Source of the DNA: Piezodorus guildinii
Taxonomy: Eukaryota; Arthropoda; Insecta; Hemiptera; Pentatomidae
Direction of reading: 5' to 3'
DNA: 64,000 nucleotides
Assembly: GCA_023052935.1 (NCBI GenBank)
Contig: CM041292.1
Coordinates: 31,879,454-31,943,453, forward strand
A program made the translations under genes and the position numbers. The notes under the pieces were generated by a model. It was not told where the DNA came from, did not search any database, and worked only from the letters and a program-made list of their open reading frames with translations. Below, one piece after another: positions 46,531 to 58,559 of the stretch. Every line of letters begins with the position of its first letter. Position 1 is the stretch's first letter.

Positions 46531-46534
46531 GATC

Positions 46535-46755
46535 TAGCGGTCGATTTAATGAATGAGAGCTGATAGTGAATGAACTAGATAGGGTGGAGAGAGAGGGCTA
46601 GATAGAGAGAGACCATTGATAGAGCGAGAGGCTATATATAGAAGAGCGAGAGGATTTGCCTAGGTCGTGGTGGCCCTTGTACTCGGCTACAAACCGCCTG
46701 CTCCCACACACCATTCACTGGCTTCCCTTATCGTAGGGTATAGTAGCTACGACTC
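46535..46755. promoter_or_regulatory. Island with GAGA-type repeats
   Basis: GGAGAGAGAGGG, AGATAGAGAGAGACC, GAGCGAGAGG and GAGCGAGAGG within 90 bp resemble clustered GAGA-factor sites. They are followed by a GC-rich block (GGTCGTGGTGGCCC, CTCGGCTACAAACCGCC). Candidate enhancer or promoter-proximal element; motif inference only. Confidence 0.35.
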
Positions 46756-46964
46756 TTATTATTAGTAATATAGTAATACTATCACTAATGTTCTCATGAA
46801 TGAAATATCTAAAATTATAAGAAAATAAACCATTTAAAGCCAATCTAACAGCTTAATAGGATTAATAACGCCGATGATTTACATATGAAACAGATTTTTC
46901 CAAATTTTTTTTTGTTGGAAATTTTAATATTTTTTCAGGGATATCAAATTGTTTAACTGTAAAT

Positions 46965-47035
46965 CTAACTGTAACTGTAAATCTAATTGTTTAACTGTAA
47001 ATCAAATTTTTTGGAAAAATTGTTTAGCTGTAGGA
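46965..47035. repeat. Short degenerate tandem repeat
   Basis: AACTGTAAATC(T/A)AA repeats about four times with changes in spacing. Confidence 0.6.
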
Positions 47036-47814
47036 GGCTGCTAGTATTTTAGTGTTAGATGGGTAATTATTAATTAATTAATGCATTGATAGTTTTTTAA
47101 TTCTTTCAAGTTTCTGATGATTAGTCAAGCAGGTTGAACTCTAGACCGGTGAGGCGTATTTAATCAGCGGCCGGATAACTGATTTATATATTATAAAGAC
47201 TCAAATAGGATTTTCTTTTGAATCAAGGAAACATTTTAAATATTTATTTTTTCGCTTTATCAATTTTTCTATCGATACGAGAAGTGAATGTAAGAGATTT
47301 GTCTAAAGTTAAGTCTAGGTATTGCTCGAATTTTCACCAAGGGATAGAAGCTGAATTTATCTTGATTTGTTTGTTTATTTGTGATCAACTTTTAGCGATT
47401 AATTTTCAACTTTCATTTTATGCAATATTTGTTAAAATTTTTAAAGTGATGTAGACGATTTAATATGAAATCAATCGGATGTAAAGAAGTATACAATGTC
47501 GTATCATCGGCGTATAAGGACCTCATCACAGATGGATAGCTAGGTTAGTCAGAATAATAATGTAATAATTTTTCCCTATATTGTTACTTTTTCATATTGT
47601 GATAATTGTTTAAATTAATAATGATTTCCAGTTTTGGCTTTGTATCAACGTGACAAAGCTGTAAATAATAAGGGATCATCTGAGGTGTAATGGCTTGCAT
47701 AACAGCTATTCCATTGTTCACAGCAGCATAAAGTATCGTTAAATGAATAAATAAAAAACAAAGTCAATTAAACCTCAAATTCTTGTCAACACTCCTGCTG
47801 ATAAGTTAGACTGT

Positions 47815-48075
47815 ATCATTCCGCTTCACGCAAGCTGTGCTCAGAACTGAGGATCGTACCCTGCTGATCGGATGACCCCCAGGAAGTCGGTAGGGAGAGA
47901 TGTGGGGCAGAGAGTGTTTGTTTACAGGACGAGGGCAGTGACTGGGGCCAGGGGTAGCAATTAGATACAGCCCACCCCCGACCAAGGTCAGGCAGTCCTC
48001 GTCCCAACCCTTCTCCACATCGTCCAACCTATGTACTCTCCCTTTCTCTCTTATCTTGATATCGATAGACACTAC
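47815..48075. promoter_or_regulatory. GC-rich island
   Basis: Bases 47820-48030 are among the GC-richest of the intron (GGATGACCCCCAGGAAG, ACTGGGGCCAGGGG, CAGCCCACCCCCGACC). Minus frames of 88 and 63 codons overlap it and are unrecognised. A conserved regulatory element is likelier than a gene. Confidence 0.35.
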
Positions 48076-48144
48076 TATAAGGTAATTAGTGGGATTATAT
48101 AATTAAAAAGGATTTAATATCTTGCCAACACAAAAAAAAAAAAA

Positions 48145-48620
48145 AAAAAATGTTGCAGGCAAAACACGACTATAACTTACCTCGGCTGTTCAAATCAACT
48201 TAGGAACTATTAAATAAACTTAAAGTTGAAAAATGTTTAAGTCAATTTAATTTAAAGATCTGGTGCGCGCTACACATGACTTTCACTCACCTCCATTATT
48301 TATATCAATTCAATAATTTTCAAACTAATTTATAAACAAATACATATTGTTAAAGAATTATTTAAATTGGATTTTAAATTTAGTGTGTTTTTAAAATAAT
48401 CTTTTATATTTTATTGTATTTTTCCCTTGAAAATTAGAATTAGACAATTTTCATACTTTCCTACTGTACATCTATATATAACGATATATTTCTTAAAAAA
48501 GAACTAGAAATTTTTGTTACTGACAATGACATAGACTTTGTGTCGCTATAAAATGTATATGTATTAATTAACTATATAGTTTTAGATTATTTCTTCATAT
48601 ATCAGGGAAGCAATATTGAT
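48145..48620 (+). mobile_element. ~0.9-kb repeat family, diverged left ends
   Basis: Two left-end sequences stand in tandem: GTTGCAGGCAAAACACGAC at 48151, and ATCTGGTGCGCGCTACACAT at 48260 followed by GACTTTCACTCACCTCC. The body after 48320 is diverged. No right end was seen before the microsatellite. Confidence 0.5.
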
Positions 48621-48665
48621 GTTATATGAATTATTTTTTTATATTTAAAAAAAAAAAAAAAAAAA

Positions 48666-48681
48666 ATATATATATTATATA

Positions 48682-48728
<47 letters not shown>
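48666..48728. repeat. Interrupted (TA)n microsatellite
   Basis: TA blocks after a poly-A tract, interrupted twice by an extra T. Confidence 0.95.
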
Positions 48729-48730
<2 letters not shown>

Positions 48731-48789
48731 AGTAAAAACATTTAAAGAACATTTAAGCTATGATAATTAAGTACTGAAAATAATAGTTA

Positions 48790-48990
48790 AAACACTGGGA
48801 AGATGGAGTGAGTAGCTGTGTTGATGGCCTAGTAGAACTATCTCTAGAGGATGTTCTAGGCAAATGAAATGTAGTCTCTCTCAGATTTTTTTAATGTAAA
48901 AGCTTAGGCGCAAGCGCGTGTTGCTCATCCCCTCTCCTTTCAGCACAATCGACTAATCCCATAGTCCCACTAATTCCGTCTTTGCCATTG
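48790..48990. other. GC-richer island
   Basis: Contains TAGGCGCAAGCGCGTGTTGC and CTCATCCCCTCTCC. No frame or RNA was recognised. Confidence 0.25.
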
Positions 48991-49169
48991 ATATTTTTTT
49001 TTTAAATATTTTAAATTGTAAATAATTTTAATATTAATTTATGTTTAATTGTATATTTTTAATTACTTCTCCTTAATAAAAAGTTGTAATAACGTGCTTC
49101 GAAGGATTTTTTTTATTCCTATCAATTATTTAAGGATCGATTTACCATAGATATACAGTATACTAAGAA

Positions 49170-49840
49170 AATGATCTGGTCTCTACATCACAAAACATTC
49201 ACATACTGTTTAACAATTTATCACTATTTACTATTTAATATTCAAATGTAGTCATTATGATCACATAATTTAAATTATCCGTTAACGTAAAATGGCTTAA
49301 AAACATAAATTATTAACTACTTAAATTTATAGGTGTTTGTTACTTGATTTTATATGCCATATTATTTCTAAAATATTGAGTTCTCTAACAATATATTACA
49401 TATTTACTTTAATTATTTCCGAAAAATTCTGTTATAGTTAAATTTATACATTTCATTCATTTGCAATCAATCTGAAATGGTAAATAAATTTAAATTAACA
49501 AAGTCCTTTAGAAGAAGATATTTTGAATATTCGGCACTAAAGCACTATTAAGTTACGAGTATAAAACCGGTTAAATGATATTAAAGATCTTTTGATTTTA
49601 CGTTGGTATTCTGTTTTGAATAAAAACGTTAAAACATGTAAAATTCATGGTATAATGTGGCATTTCCGACCATTCGATTTTTATGAAAAAGTTGCTGTAA
49701 CATCCTAGACTAATAAAGAAGTATCAGTTTTTTAATAATTTCCGTTTACACCTTAACATACCACTTACATACACAAACATTAACATTTTCGCGAAAATCA
49801 AGTAATGTTTGATGTGGCCTGTGGCATCTTTGACTGGAGT
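49170..49840 (+). mobile_element. ~0.9-kb repeat family, old diverged copy
   Basis: Starts GATCTGGTCTCTACATCACA (left end, compare ATCTGGTGCGGGCAACACAC). It keeps the internal order: AAATTTATACATTTCATTCA, GGCACTAAAGC, AAATGATATTAAAG, ATGGTATAATGTGGC, CCTAGACTAATAAAG and ACACAAACATTAACATTTTCG. Clearly older than the copies at 34.6 and 35.8 kb. Confidence 0.6.
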
Positions 49841-50361
49841 TTACTGCCTCAATATCAGGCTTTTTATTCTGTAGCTTATAGAGGAATTCAACATATCTCT
49901 CTCTCAATGTAAAATAATATCGTGAGTCTTGGTTTTCGCGATCACCTTCTAAACCACATGACGGATTTTTATACGGTTTTCCCTATTATTTAGGACAATC
50001 GGCATGCCAATGAATTCAAGCAGATTAAAAAGGTGTTGGATACGAGATCTCCAGAGTTAATTATTATTCCATCAGGTCAAGGAAGGCGTGCTGCTGGGTA
50101 CCAATCCTTCCTCATATCTCACATGTCAACATTACCTACATAATTCTTCTCATTTGCGAAGCAGATATACATCACACCTCAATATGATTATATTGAACCC
50201 AAATATTTCAACAGTACTGGGTAATCGAGAGGAAACCGTTAAATTAGTTTTTGATTTTCTTAAGGAGCAATCATTGTTTTTTAAATTATAAAGACTATTA
50301 TCTTAAATATAAAGTGATACATTCATGGTCAGTTATTATTATTATTTTTTTTTTTTTTTTT

Positions 50362-51155
50362 ACTTTCACTTACTATATAGTAAGGGAAAGTATTGCGATC
50401 GTGAAAATTTTCGAATTCCAGTTTTCAACGGAAATACACACTTTAAGGTCCCCTGAGTCCAAATTACCAAGTCCCGCAAAAAGGTCTGTGTGTGTGTGGT
50501 AACTCCCGGGCGGAAATGGTAGGTCCTATTAAACTAAAATTTCATATTTAAGACAAATATACGCCCGAGACGTTACAAAGCCTTTTTCATCAAAATGAGC
50601 TTACCAGAAGAGCTACTTTATACCATGCATTTTGCACCTTTTTTAGATTTTCTCGAAAACGGTTCTGACGATTTTGATTAAACTTTCTATATCGATGTAA
50701 AATTTAATGGGCTTTAATATCATTTAGGTTTCATTTGGATTAAAATGGTCTGACAGGGCTTAAATGCCGATATTTTAAATTTTACCTTTAATTTTGTTGA
50801 TTCTATAAAAATAACTATATTATCTTGTTACAACTGATGAAAAACAGGTAAACATATAAATTGAATGAATTCGATACTCAACAAATGGAGAAAACAGAAA
50901 AAATATGTATGCAATTTTTCGTTTTTGAACATAAGAACAGTAATATACATGTCTGATATACCGTTGGAAAGCTTAAGAGTTTAGAAAAAAATATTATCTC
51001 ATACATAAGCGTTTACAATTTAATAGATAGTGATAAGAAGCCGATACAACTAAGTAATTGTTTTAGATAATAATATAATATATTTTTTAATAAAACACAT
51101 GTTTCTATATAAATTCAATTTAATTATTTTTTTAATAGTTTCACGTGTTTAATTA
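50362..51155 (-). mobile_element. ~0.9-kb repeat family, inverted copy
   Basis: Begins with the right terminus (ACTTTCACTTACTATATAGT) and runs backward through GTGAAAATTTTCGAATTCC, GGTCCCCTGAGTCC, ACTCCCGGGCGGAAATGG, CGCCCGAGACG and GGCTTAAATGCCGATATT. The far (left-end) 50-80 bp are missing. Close in sequence to the 34.6 and 35.8 kb copies. Confidence 0.85.
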
Positions 51156-51224
51156 TTATGATTTTTACTATTGTTTACATAATCATCATTTTTTCTCTCA
51201 ATTACTTATTACCTAATAGTTCTT

Positions 51225-51305
51225 CCTCATAAAGGTTAAATATATAAATAGTATCTAGGCGTTGATGACCTTAGGGTTTTACGCCTTAAAACCAAAACAA
51301 ACAAT
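51225..51305 (+). mobile_element. LINE 3'-end remnant
   Basis: GGCGTTGATGACCTTAGGG then TTTTACGCCTTAAAACC and AAAACAAAC. This is the classical noncoding 3' end of arthropod LINEs, and the same end recurs inverted at 62370-62440. Confidence 0.6.
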
Positions 51306-51419
51306 CAAATCTTCACATTTGCTGATTGCTCTTGCCGTTTGAACAAGTGTAAATAAAGATTTTTCGAGGGAAAAAAAAAAAAAAAAATGTTTTATTTTAC
51401 TAAGGAATCTGAAAGACAC

Positions 51420-51790
51420 TGGTGTACTTTGTTTACTTCCGGTGTAAAATGACATTTAAAGACAACCTTGTTGCCCCCTCAACAATAAAGGCGTTAAAGG
51501 AGCCATAAGGGCCTTTGGAACCCTCTTTGGTGGTGGCTAATAGAGAGAAGATGGGGATCCCAGCGCCCCTCATACAGTATGGGTTACATATTGATGTTAA
51601 CACGGAGGGGATCTGTCCTCATATCTATCGACGATCCGTAATATCAACCTCCTCCTTGTTTACACGTGGAGGCAATATTAGCTAATATATTCAACGGAAC
51701 CCGGATACCATTTCCTCATTTAGGCCCATATGTATTCTATATCTCGGTATAAAAGGTATATTCAATACCTAACAAGGAGAGCTTCCCAAA
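51420..51790. promoter_or_regulatory. GC-richer island
   Basis: 370 bp with TTGTTGCCCCCTCAACAA (an inverted repeat), GGGATCCCAGCGCCCCTC, TATCGACGATCCG and GTTTACACGTGGAGG. No frame was recognised. Candidate conserved regulatory element. Confidence 0.3.
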
Positions 51791-51794
51791 TATG

Positions 51795-52495
51795 TCTCAC
51801 CAATTTTGTTGAATTTATTTTAGGTAAAAGAAGACATTAAACCATTAGACTCTGTGAAATATTAGTGGCTAACGCTGCACTGGAGTGGCTTAAAAAAATC
51901 GGAAAATTTGTACGCGAATAACACATTTTATTTAATGTCTGTGATTCTAGTAAAGGTAGTGAAATAAGCTTAGTGTCAAAATTTACACAGTTTCAAAGCA
52001 TAATTAAAAAATACTCGATTAAAATATTTAAGTTTTATCCTTGGTAATAATCCTAGAAATATAAATAATAAAAAAAAATTGTGCTCAGATTATGATTCCA
52101 TTTTAGGAGTGAGGAATAGAGATTTGTTAAGAAACTTCATTAAAAGTACTGCTCCACGATACAAACATTGGAAAACAATGGACCCTTTATAAATAAAAAA
52201 AAAAAAAAAATGTGAAAGAAAAACCATGTGGCATACTGTGGAAGAGTACATTTTGAGGGGCCCAAAACATTGAATCCAAATTGATAAAACTAAAGCACTT
52301 ATTTTTTTCCTTCTTTTTTATTTATTATTACTTTTGTTTTTATTTCATATTAGTTTTTTTTTCCTTTTTATTATAGAACTCAATTTTAAATTAAAATTAT
52401 GAAGTGCTTAATTTTTAGAAAAGTTTAATACTCCTTAAAACTTCGACGGAATATGTAATATTGTTCTTCATATTAATTTTTTTTAATTGAATTTT
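51795..52495. other. AT-rich stretch, nothing recognised
   Basis: Includes an A tract near 52196-52210. No gene or repeat is supported. Confidence 0.4.
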
Positions 52496-52496
52496 A

Positions 52497-52790
52497 AGCT
52501 GCGTGGTCAAGTGGATAAAGCACCAGGTAACTCTGTGTCTCGAGTTCAAATCCCGCCTGTGGCATAATAAATATTTAGCCTGTTATTTAAGCTATTTAGC
52601 GACAATGGGGTGTGGACACCCTCCTTCAGCCTGCCTCTATAAAGTGGATAATCAAAAATTAAAGATTGGAGGTTGAAAGTGGTATCGTCCTAATCATTTC
52701 ATTGATCGGCCGCTGACCTAGAAATAGTACGGATATCTATATGTAATGAACCCTGGTTAACAGGTTAAAGTAAATAAAATAAAATTAGAT
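52497..52790 (+). mobile_element. tRNA-derived SINE, near-complete (family 2)
   Basis: A tRNA-like head (52498-52566) with A box GTGGTCAAGTGGATAAAGC and B box GAGTTCAAATCCC at normal tRNA spacing, a body of about 180 bp (ACAATGGGGTGTGGACACCC, a hairpin-like word; TGATCGGCCGCTGACC), and a 3' (TAAAA)n tail at 52768-52786. The ~290-bp length and layout are typical. It differs in body from family 1. Confidence 0.85.
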
Positions 52791-53039
52791 CAGACTCTCT
52801 TTGCCTATTATACTACTACCTCCACAATGCTAGAATAACCATCACATTTGAAACGTATTTTGATGAAGGAAGTTATGTATGAATTCTATACTAATAGAAG
52901 CATAATCTTAACTTCTATAGAACAATTCTAATAAAACTTACGTGAACAAATTTAAAAAAAGAAAGAAAATTAGTTTATTTTATTTATTGCTCTTATAATT
53001 TAAACGAGAATCGAACCTATAAAGGTATATATATGGTTA

Positions 53040-53130
53040 GGTGAGGTGGGACGGGCAGGACGGTACCCACTCACTCGGAAGCTTCTGTCAGTGAACGCTG
53101 CTAACGACTTCCTAGCAAAGCTGAAGCAAA
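53040..53130. other. GC-rich patch before (TC)n
   Basis: GGTGGGACGGGCAGGACGG and CAGTGAACGCTGCTAACG. It may belong to the LINE whose 3' end is at 53275, or be an independent element. Confidence 0.25.

Positions 53131-53202
<72 letters not shown>
53131..53202. repeat. (TC)n microsatellite
   Basis: About 35 TC units with one early interruption. Confidence 0.97.
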
Positions 53203-53207
<5 letters not shown>

Positions 53208-53274
53208 TGTTTATTTAAAAAGAAAAAAGGGTTATATATGTATTGTTTAAAACTGTCTTTTTTTTTTTTGGCAC

Positions 53275-53352
53275 ATTAATTATTGTAAAAATTATTACTT
53301 TGTCTGTAAGAAAGGGCCTCAGGCCCTAAGACAATAAAAATCTAATCTAATC

Positions 53353-53357
<5 letters not shown>
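53275..53357 (+). mobile_element. LINE 3' end with (TCTAA)n tail
   Basis: AAAGGGCCTCAGGCCCTAAG forms a GGGCCT/AGGCCC hairpin followed by ACAATAAAAATC and three TCTAA units. A short hairpin, AATAAA and a pentamer tail are the standard 3' terminus of CR1/Jockey-like LINEs. Confidence 0.7.

Positions 53358-53436
<79 letters not shown>
53357..53436. repeat. Compound (TC)n-(TA)n microsatellite
   Basis: (TC)15 then (TA)25, continuous with the pentamer tail of the LINE. Confidence 0.97.
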
Positions 53437-53439
<3 letters not shown>

Positions 53440-53985
53440 TGTGTATTAGTCTTCTTTTAATAATACAGTTTCGATTACTGCGATCATATCAAGAACTTCA
53501 TACCCAAACTTCCACTAACGCTTCCAATATTTATCAGTGCCTTATTTAAAGTATGGTTAGAAACTGGTGGTTATATTTTTAATGCATAATCTTCAATTAT
53601 TATTCTAATGGAGAAGCTAAAGATTAAGTTAAATCGGCTTATACAGCCCTCTCGGAAAATTTATATCTTTATGTTGTCTAAGTCAAATGCCTTCTCCCCC
53701 TTGCTGTTGTTCATCATCCCTCGATGAAGAAGAAACATGTTAATGTTAGAGAGTCAGCAAAATATCTCGCAACAAATTTTTTAAATGACAAAGGGTTGAT
53801 TCGTATGTTTCTTACCGTTGTTATACTTGTTTGCTAAAAAAAGCGTTATAAAATAAGCATTTATCCATTTGAAATCGTTTAGTAATAACTAATTAATTAT
53901 ATTTTCATATTAGTTCATATATATTCTTATATTAGATTTTCCTTTTTTTTTATATTATCAAGAAGTGAAATATTTTTTTATTACT
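53440..53985. other. AT-rich stretch, nothing recognised
   Basis: A weak hammerhead-like word order (CCTCGATGAAGAAGAAACATG) near 53717 was not convincing. Confidence 0.35.
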
Positions 53986-53989
53986 ATTG

Positions 53990-54110
53990 TCACTCATGTA
54001 GTCACAAATATATGATAAAATAAAGTATCGCAATCGTTAAAATTGCGAATCTGAGTTTTTAACAGAAATGTACGTTTTAATGTGTCATCAGTCCTATACA
54101 TGATTTTATG
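53990..54110 (-). mobile_element. ~0.9-kb repeat family, right-end fragment
   Basis: AGTATCGCAATCGTTAAAATTG, CTGAGTTTTTAACAGAAATG and TGTGTCATCAGTCC parallel the inverse copy at 50393-50460. Strongly diverged. Confidence 0.45.
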
Positions 54111-54114
54111 GTAA

Positions 54115-55165
54115 TTACAGTTTAAAATCAAATATTAGTATGAAACTGAAATCAAGTATTAGAATAAAGCTGTGCTTTATAGCTTCACCTCTATTATAGT
54201 TTATTTAATATAAAATAATATTTTACAGAAATTAAATTTTGTAAGTTGACATTTGAAATTTTTATATTTTATTACAATTTAAAGCTATTATTTTAATGTA
54301 AATGATTTTAAATTGACTCATAAGGGACAGAAAGACACGCAGTACAGGGACATCACAGCCTGGTACTCACCAGATAGTCAGGGGAAACAATCGAAGTTAA
54401 GGATTACAATCGATTTTAATTCCCATCCTATTCGTTTTTTAATGGCTGAGAAACTATGCTTTTATGTTACAAAAACAAGCAATAAAACATAATTTTATAT
54501 TTTTCCATTTTTTATTCCTGTTAAACGTTAATATTCAAGATATTATGAAAAAATAAAGTTCTAGACTACACACACGTTAGAATATGCATTGGATGTTTTC
54601 GGTTGCTATTCGATGAGTCTCTTTTAAAGTGTTGATATGAGGTGTGCCTTATTATTTCTGAAAGATGTTATCCTGCCTTTTTCTGTTCCAATAATGCCTG
54701 AATTGGCAAAACGTTGTATGTTTAGATATTCTCGTATTAGAGAGTTAAAGCTTGTAAACTGTATATTCCTTACATTGCGTGCACTGATTCGTTTACAACA
54801 CAAAATATCTGACACCAGTTTTAACATAATATAATAAAGTTTAAAAGACATTGAATATTATCAAAATTAATCTTTTGTTTAAATAACAATAAATAAATGA
54901 AAAAAACTACTATTTTTATGATAAACAAAGAAATAATCTGTAAATTTTGTCTCTGCTTGTGTTTAAAGGGCGATTTGTGTTTTTTTTTATACAAGTTACC
55001 GTCAGGATTTGACACCAAATCTTATATGGTCAATACATGTTTGCCACAATTGCCATGGAATAATTATGTCATTACCTATATCATGCATACACATGTTACG
55101 GACATGACATGACATACATATTTATCATATACACGTTATGGTCAGAATAAATTTTATTAAATATT
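54115..55165. other. AT-rich stretch, nothing recognised
   Basis: Short overlapping frames on both strands at 54624-54851 (65 and 75 codons) are unrecognised and most likely chance. CATGACATGACATAC near 55105 is a minor repeat. Confidence 0.35.
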
Positions 55166-55169
55166 TAAT

Positions 55170-55171
55170 AA

Positions 55172-55268
<97 letters not shown>
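55170..55268. repeat. (TAAA)n-(TA)n compound microsatellite
   Basis: Eight AAAT/TAAA units then about 32 TA units with one interruption. Confidence 0.96.
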
Positions 55269-55270
<2 letters not shown>

Positions 55271-55284
55271 AGAATAATAAATAC

Positions 55285-55440
55285 AAGATAAAGATTTAGT
55301 GACAGAGATGGGTAAGGAAGAAGCTGAGGATGAGTCAGAGAGGTTTCGTACTAATATCGATCGCTGCGTTACGCAACCCCTCTGTCAGTTCTCTTATACG
55401 CATCTACCTTTCAAGGGCAAACATTTCCTATCTGCCCTTT
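55285..55440. promoter_or_regulatory. GC-richer island with TGAGTCA word
   Basis: GAGGATGAGTCAGAGAGG contains a perfect AP-1 type TGAGTCA; ATCGATCGCTGCGTTACGC follows. Candidate regulatory element between two (TA)n arrays. Confidence 0.35.
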
Positions 55441-55441
55441 A

Positions 55442-56600
55442 AATATATATATATATATATATTATACACACACACATTTATTTTATATTAAATTCTTTAA
55501 AGAAATAAGTACAAATTGCTAAATAAATTCCATTTTTATTAATCTTAAAAATCAGTTTAAATAATATCAGATCTAGATAGAATAGTTAAACTAATATTAG
55601 GATGATATCTGTTTAACTCTGTCATAACAATATGTAGTCTGATTGATTTTTATCATGGTGTGTGAAAGGGGCAATATTTTTAAAAATAACTGTTTCGTTT
55701 TCCAAAGTTCTTCTCAGTAAAATGTTTATAGCTTGTAAAATGATTAATACTTCTTCTACATCATTTTTTATTCATTATTAAACATCCCTTTGAAATTAAG
55801 GATTCGTCATTTCAATTTACAATTGTTAAAATAAAACTAATAATTTCTAGTTATTATTTTAATTTCTGACAAAATATTTATAATCCTTACAGAGCCATGA
55901 GAGAATGATTTGTTTTATTTGGCAAAAACTCTCTAAAGTAACTAATCTGAAAAATTATATATTTTTGTCTTCACTATTTTTACTAATTTATCTGAAGAAT
56001 TATTTTTACAAAAGAAATCTTACAAATACAAAGCTATGGTTCAGAAATGTAGCGCTCAATACATTATATATTATATAAATTATCTATATTTCTGCATAAA
56101 CTCCCGAATTTTTATAATATTTTATGTGGTTTTGATTTAAAGTATAATATAATGTTAAATCATACCTTATATTTCAACTCGGTGCTTATGTAAAAATTGA
56201 AAAGCATTATCATGTTAGGGCCTGGAAATATATACATGTACTAATTTCTGAGTTAAATATTTAAAATCAAATAATGAAAAAGGGAAAAATTTCCATAAGT
56301 TTTATGTTTTTAAAAATTATTTTATACAATATTTGTGAATAATTTTCTGTTGAGGTGCGCTATTCTGCAGATGCACTTAAGTATATGCTTTGTGTGCAAT
56401 ATATATGAATAGTTAATGTATAGATGTAAATTTTATTAATAAAACACATCATTATTACTGTAAGGCGCTTTTATTTTTTTTCCATTTATTAAAAAATGAA
56501 CGTGTCCATGTAGTGAATCCCTCAGCTAGTGATTAATACTTAATATCATCACGAACATTTTTTTTGTCCATTTTAAACTTCTCAAGCGAGCATTTATAAA
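55442..56600. other. AT-rich stretch, nothing recognised
   Basis: Starts with a short (TA)n (55442-55461). No gene or repeat is supported in the rest. Confidence 0.4.
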
Positions 56601-56639
56601 TAATTCCTGACTCCTCTTTCATTTCCTGCCCCGTATTCA

Positions 56640-56830
56640 CCGTTTTTCCTCCAGGCAGTACTGTTGTAGAGGTCACTCCTTCATGAGATAAATTGGATTG
56701 AAGAAGGCTTTGAAGTGATTGTCGGCCATGACCCGGGTTCGAAACCTAACGGGACAGTCTGATTTTGCTGTAAACATCCGATTATTCACGCCAATTTGAG
56801 AACAAAAACTCCTGTCCCAAAACTATTATC
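56640..56830 (+). mobile_element. Possible tRNA-derived SINE
   Basis: B-box word GGGTTCGAAACC at 56732-56743 with a weak A-box-like TGGATTGAAGAAGG 40 bp upstream. The flank is GC-richer (CATGACCCGGGTTCG). Family not assigned. Confidence 0.35.
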
Positions 56831-57013
56831 GGTTAATGAACATGTAAGAAGACATTTTTCTTTAACGTCGGGAGTTTGAATAAAATTGACTTAATTCACT
56901 TTTCAAGACTTTCTAATCATTCAGTGTATTTTCTGTTTTTAACTTTATTCCTTTTCAAGGAAATAAAATAGGTAATTGTTTCTATTCACTTTTTTTATTA
57001 TTAATTTGTCTTT

Positions 57014-57115
57014 GTACGCAAAAAAGGTCTTGTTCTTATTTGTATTTGTACGCAAAAAAGGTCTTGTTCTTATTTGTATTTGTACACAAAAAAGGTCTTG
57101 TTCTTATTTGTATTT
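57014..57115. repeat. 34-bp minisatellite, three units
   Basis: GTACGCAAAAAAGGTCTTG plus TTCTTATTTGTATTT repeats exactly every 34 bp (starts 57014, 57048, 57082), with one change (GTACAC) in unit 3. Nearly identical units point to recent expansion. Confidence 0.95.
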
Positions 57116-57231
57116 AACACCAACAAAAGACCATTCGTTCCATTCATATAAAATGAATAAATATAATCAATTATTATAAATAAAATATTTATATTCTATG
57201 CCTATTTAAATATACATCTATATTATATTTT

Positions 57232-57305
57232 TACTTTCACTTACCTATTTGTGAGGTATTACTATCGTGAAAATTTTCAAATTCCAGTTTTAAAAGGAAA
57301 CTGTT
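57232..57305 (-). mobile_element. ~0.9-kb repeat family, right-end fragment
   Basis: ACTTTCACTTACCTATTTGTG then ATCGTGAAAATTTTCAAATTCC and AGTTTTAAAAGGAAA match the inverse right terminus at 50362-50430. Confidence 0.6.
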
Positions 57306-57309
57306 AAGA

Positions 57310-57855
57310 AAGGTAAGTTGATAGTTATCAATCTCCCTTATCATTTAAATACCTTATCAAATGACAATATTACATATATTCCTAATTTATTTAATCATTT
57401 AAAAATAAATGATATGTTTTGATTTAAAGATCTCCAATTAAACTTTTTGTTATTTTATCATGCTTAATTTATTATTATTACTATTTTTTTTTCTCCTGTA
57501 TTATTTATATCGAAATTAAATTATGTTTCTAACCCCATTTATTAGCCTTCTCCTAACATCAAGTATTTATTGTTATTAGTAAAATCTTCAAAATAGCAAT
57601 ATTTTACGTCGGGGATCATCAAAATTGTTGGGTATTTCCTGTATCAATAAAATAAATAAATAAAATAATATTAATATCCACAAATTTAATCAAATAAAAT
57701 TTCACGACCATGAGTAAACGAAAATTTATTTTTAAGAAAAATTCACACAACCATGCCTCTCATAATACTAAAAACACACATTAAGAACACATTAGGATAT
57801 TAATAATTAATAAGTTTTATTTATTTTTTTCTGTTTTTTTACAACCTCTTGTATC
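57310..57855. other. AT-rich stretch, nothing recognised
   Basis: A (TAAA)-rich run at 57645-57665 may be a LINE tail but nothing upstream supports it. Confidence 0.35.
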
Positions 57856-57859
57856 CACT

Positions 57860-58035
57860 ATTGAAAAACGTGACGGTTTATTCTCTGGCTAAGCAACCTA
57901 TCCTAATCAGAGTGGTTCGTTCGGTCATGATTCATACGATATAAAAATCATCCAGGCTAGACCGGATTCGAACCAACCCGGTGTGTGTTTAAGGTTAAAT
58001 AAATTCTATACGCTGTTGTAACCAATAGACTATAA
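57860..58035 (-). mobile_element. tRNA-derived SINE
   Basis: Minus strand: A box in AGTCTATTGGTTACAACAGCG (from about 58033), B box GGTTCGAATCCGG (near 57967), then a GC-richer body (GAACGAACCACTCTGATTAGG). The head resembles a tRNA with good spacing; the body differs from families 1 and 2. Confidence 0.6.
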
Positions 58036-58559
58036 TAATAATAATTTCGCACTTATGTTGGAATATATATTAAAAATAATTAAAAAAAAAACCTAAAACC
58101 ATATTTTACTAAGTGAAAAAACAATACAAGTTATTTACTGCATAGATTGTGCTATTTCGGAATAAACAAATTTCATAAAAAAAATACGAAAAATGTGAAG
58201 AGAGAATAAATATAATAAGATACTGATAATCAATCAGAAAATATTGAAAATAAAAATAAAATACTGTAACAAATCTTGTTAAAATAAGAATAAACGTTAT
58301 ATTATTAGTTGAAAGACTTTTAAAAAAATCATGATTATTGTAGTGTAGCATAAAATATTTCTAATATGATGAAGGAAAAAACGTTTCATTAATTTCAATT
58401 AAGGAGAACATTCTTGTCTAGGTTAGTCACGATCCGTTAGTTTAACGAACCGTACGCATATAATCAATAGGTACTGTTTTAAACTTGATAATGTTTATTG
58501 CTTTTAAAGCCAAAACTTCAGACAGAATATAAAGCAGCATATGACCGAATGTTTATGTT

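Noticed and set aside
53046..53279. 77-codon frame with Ser-Leu repeat
   Set aside because: Produced by the (TC)n microsatellite.
53700..53760. Hammerhead-like word order
   Set aside because: No GC stem between the two boxes and several core mismatches.
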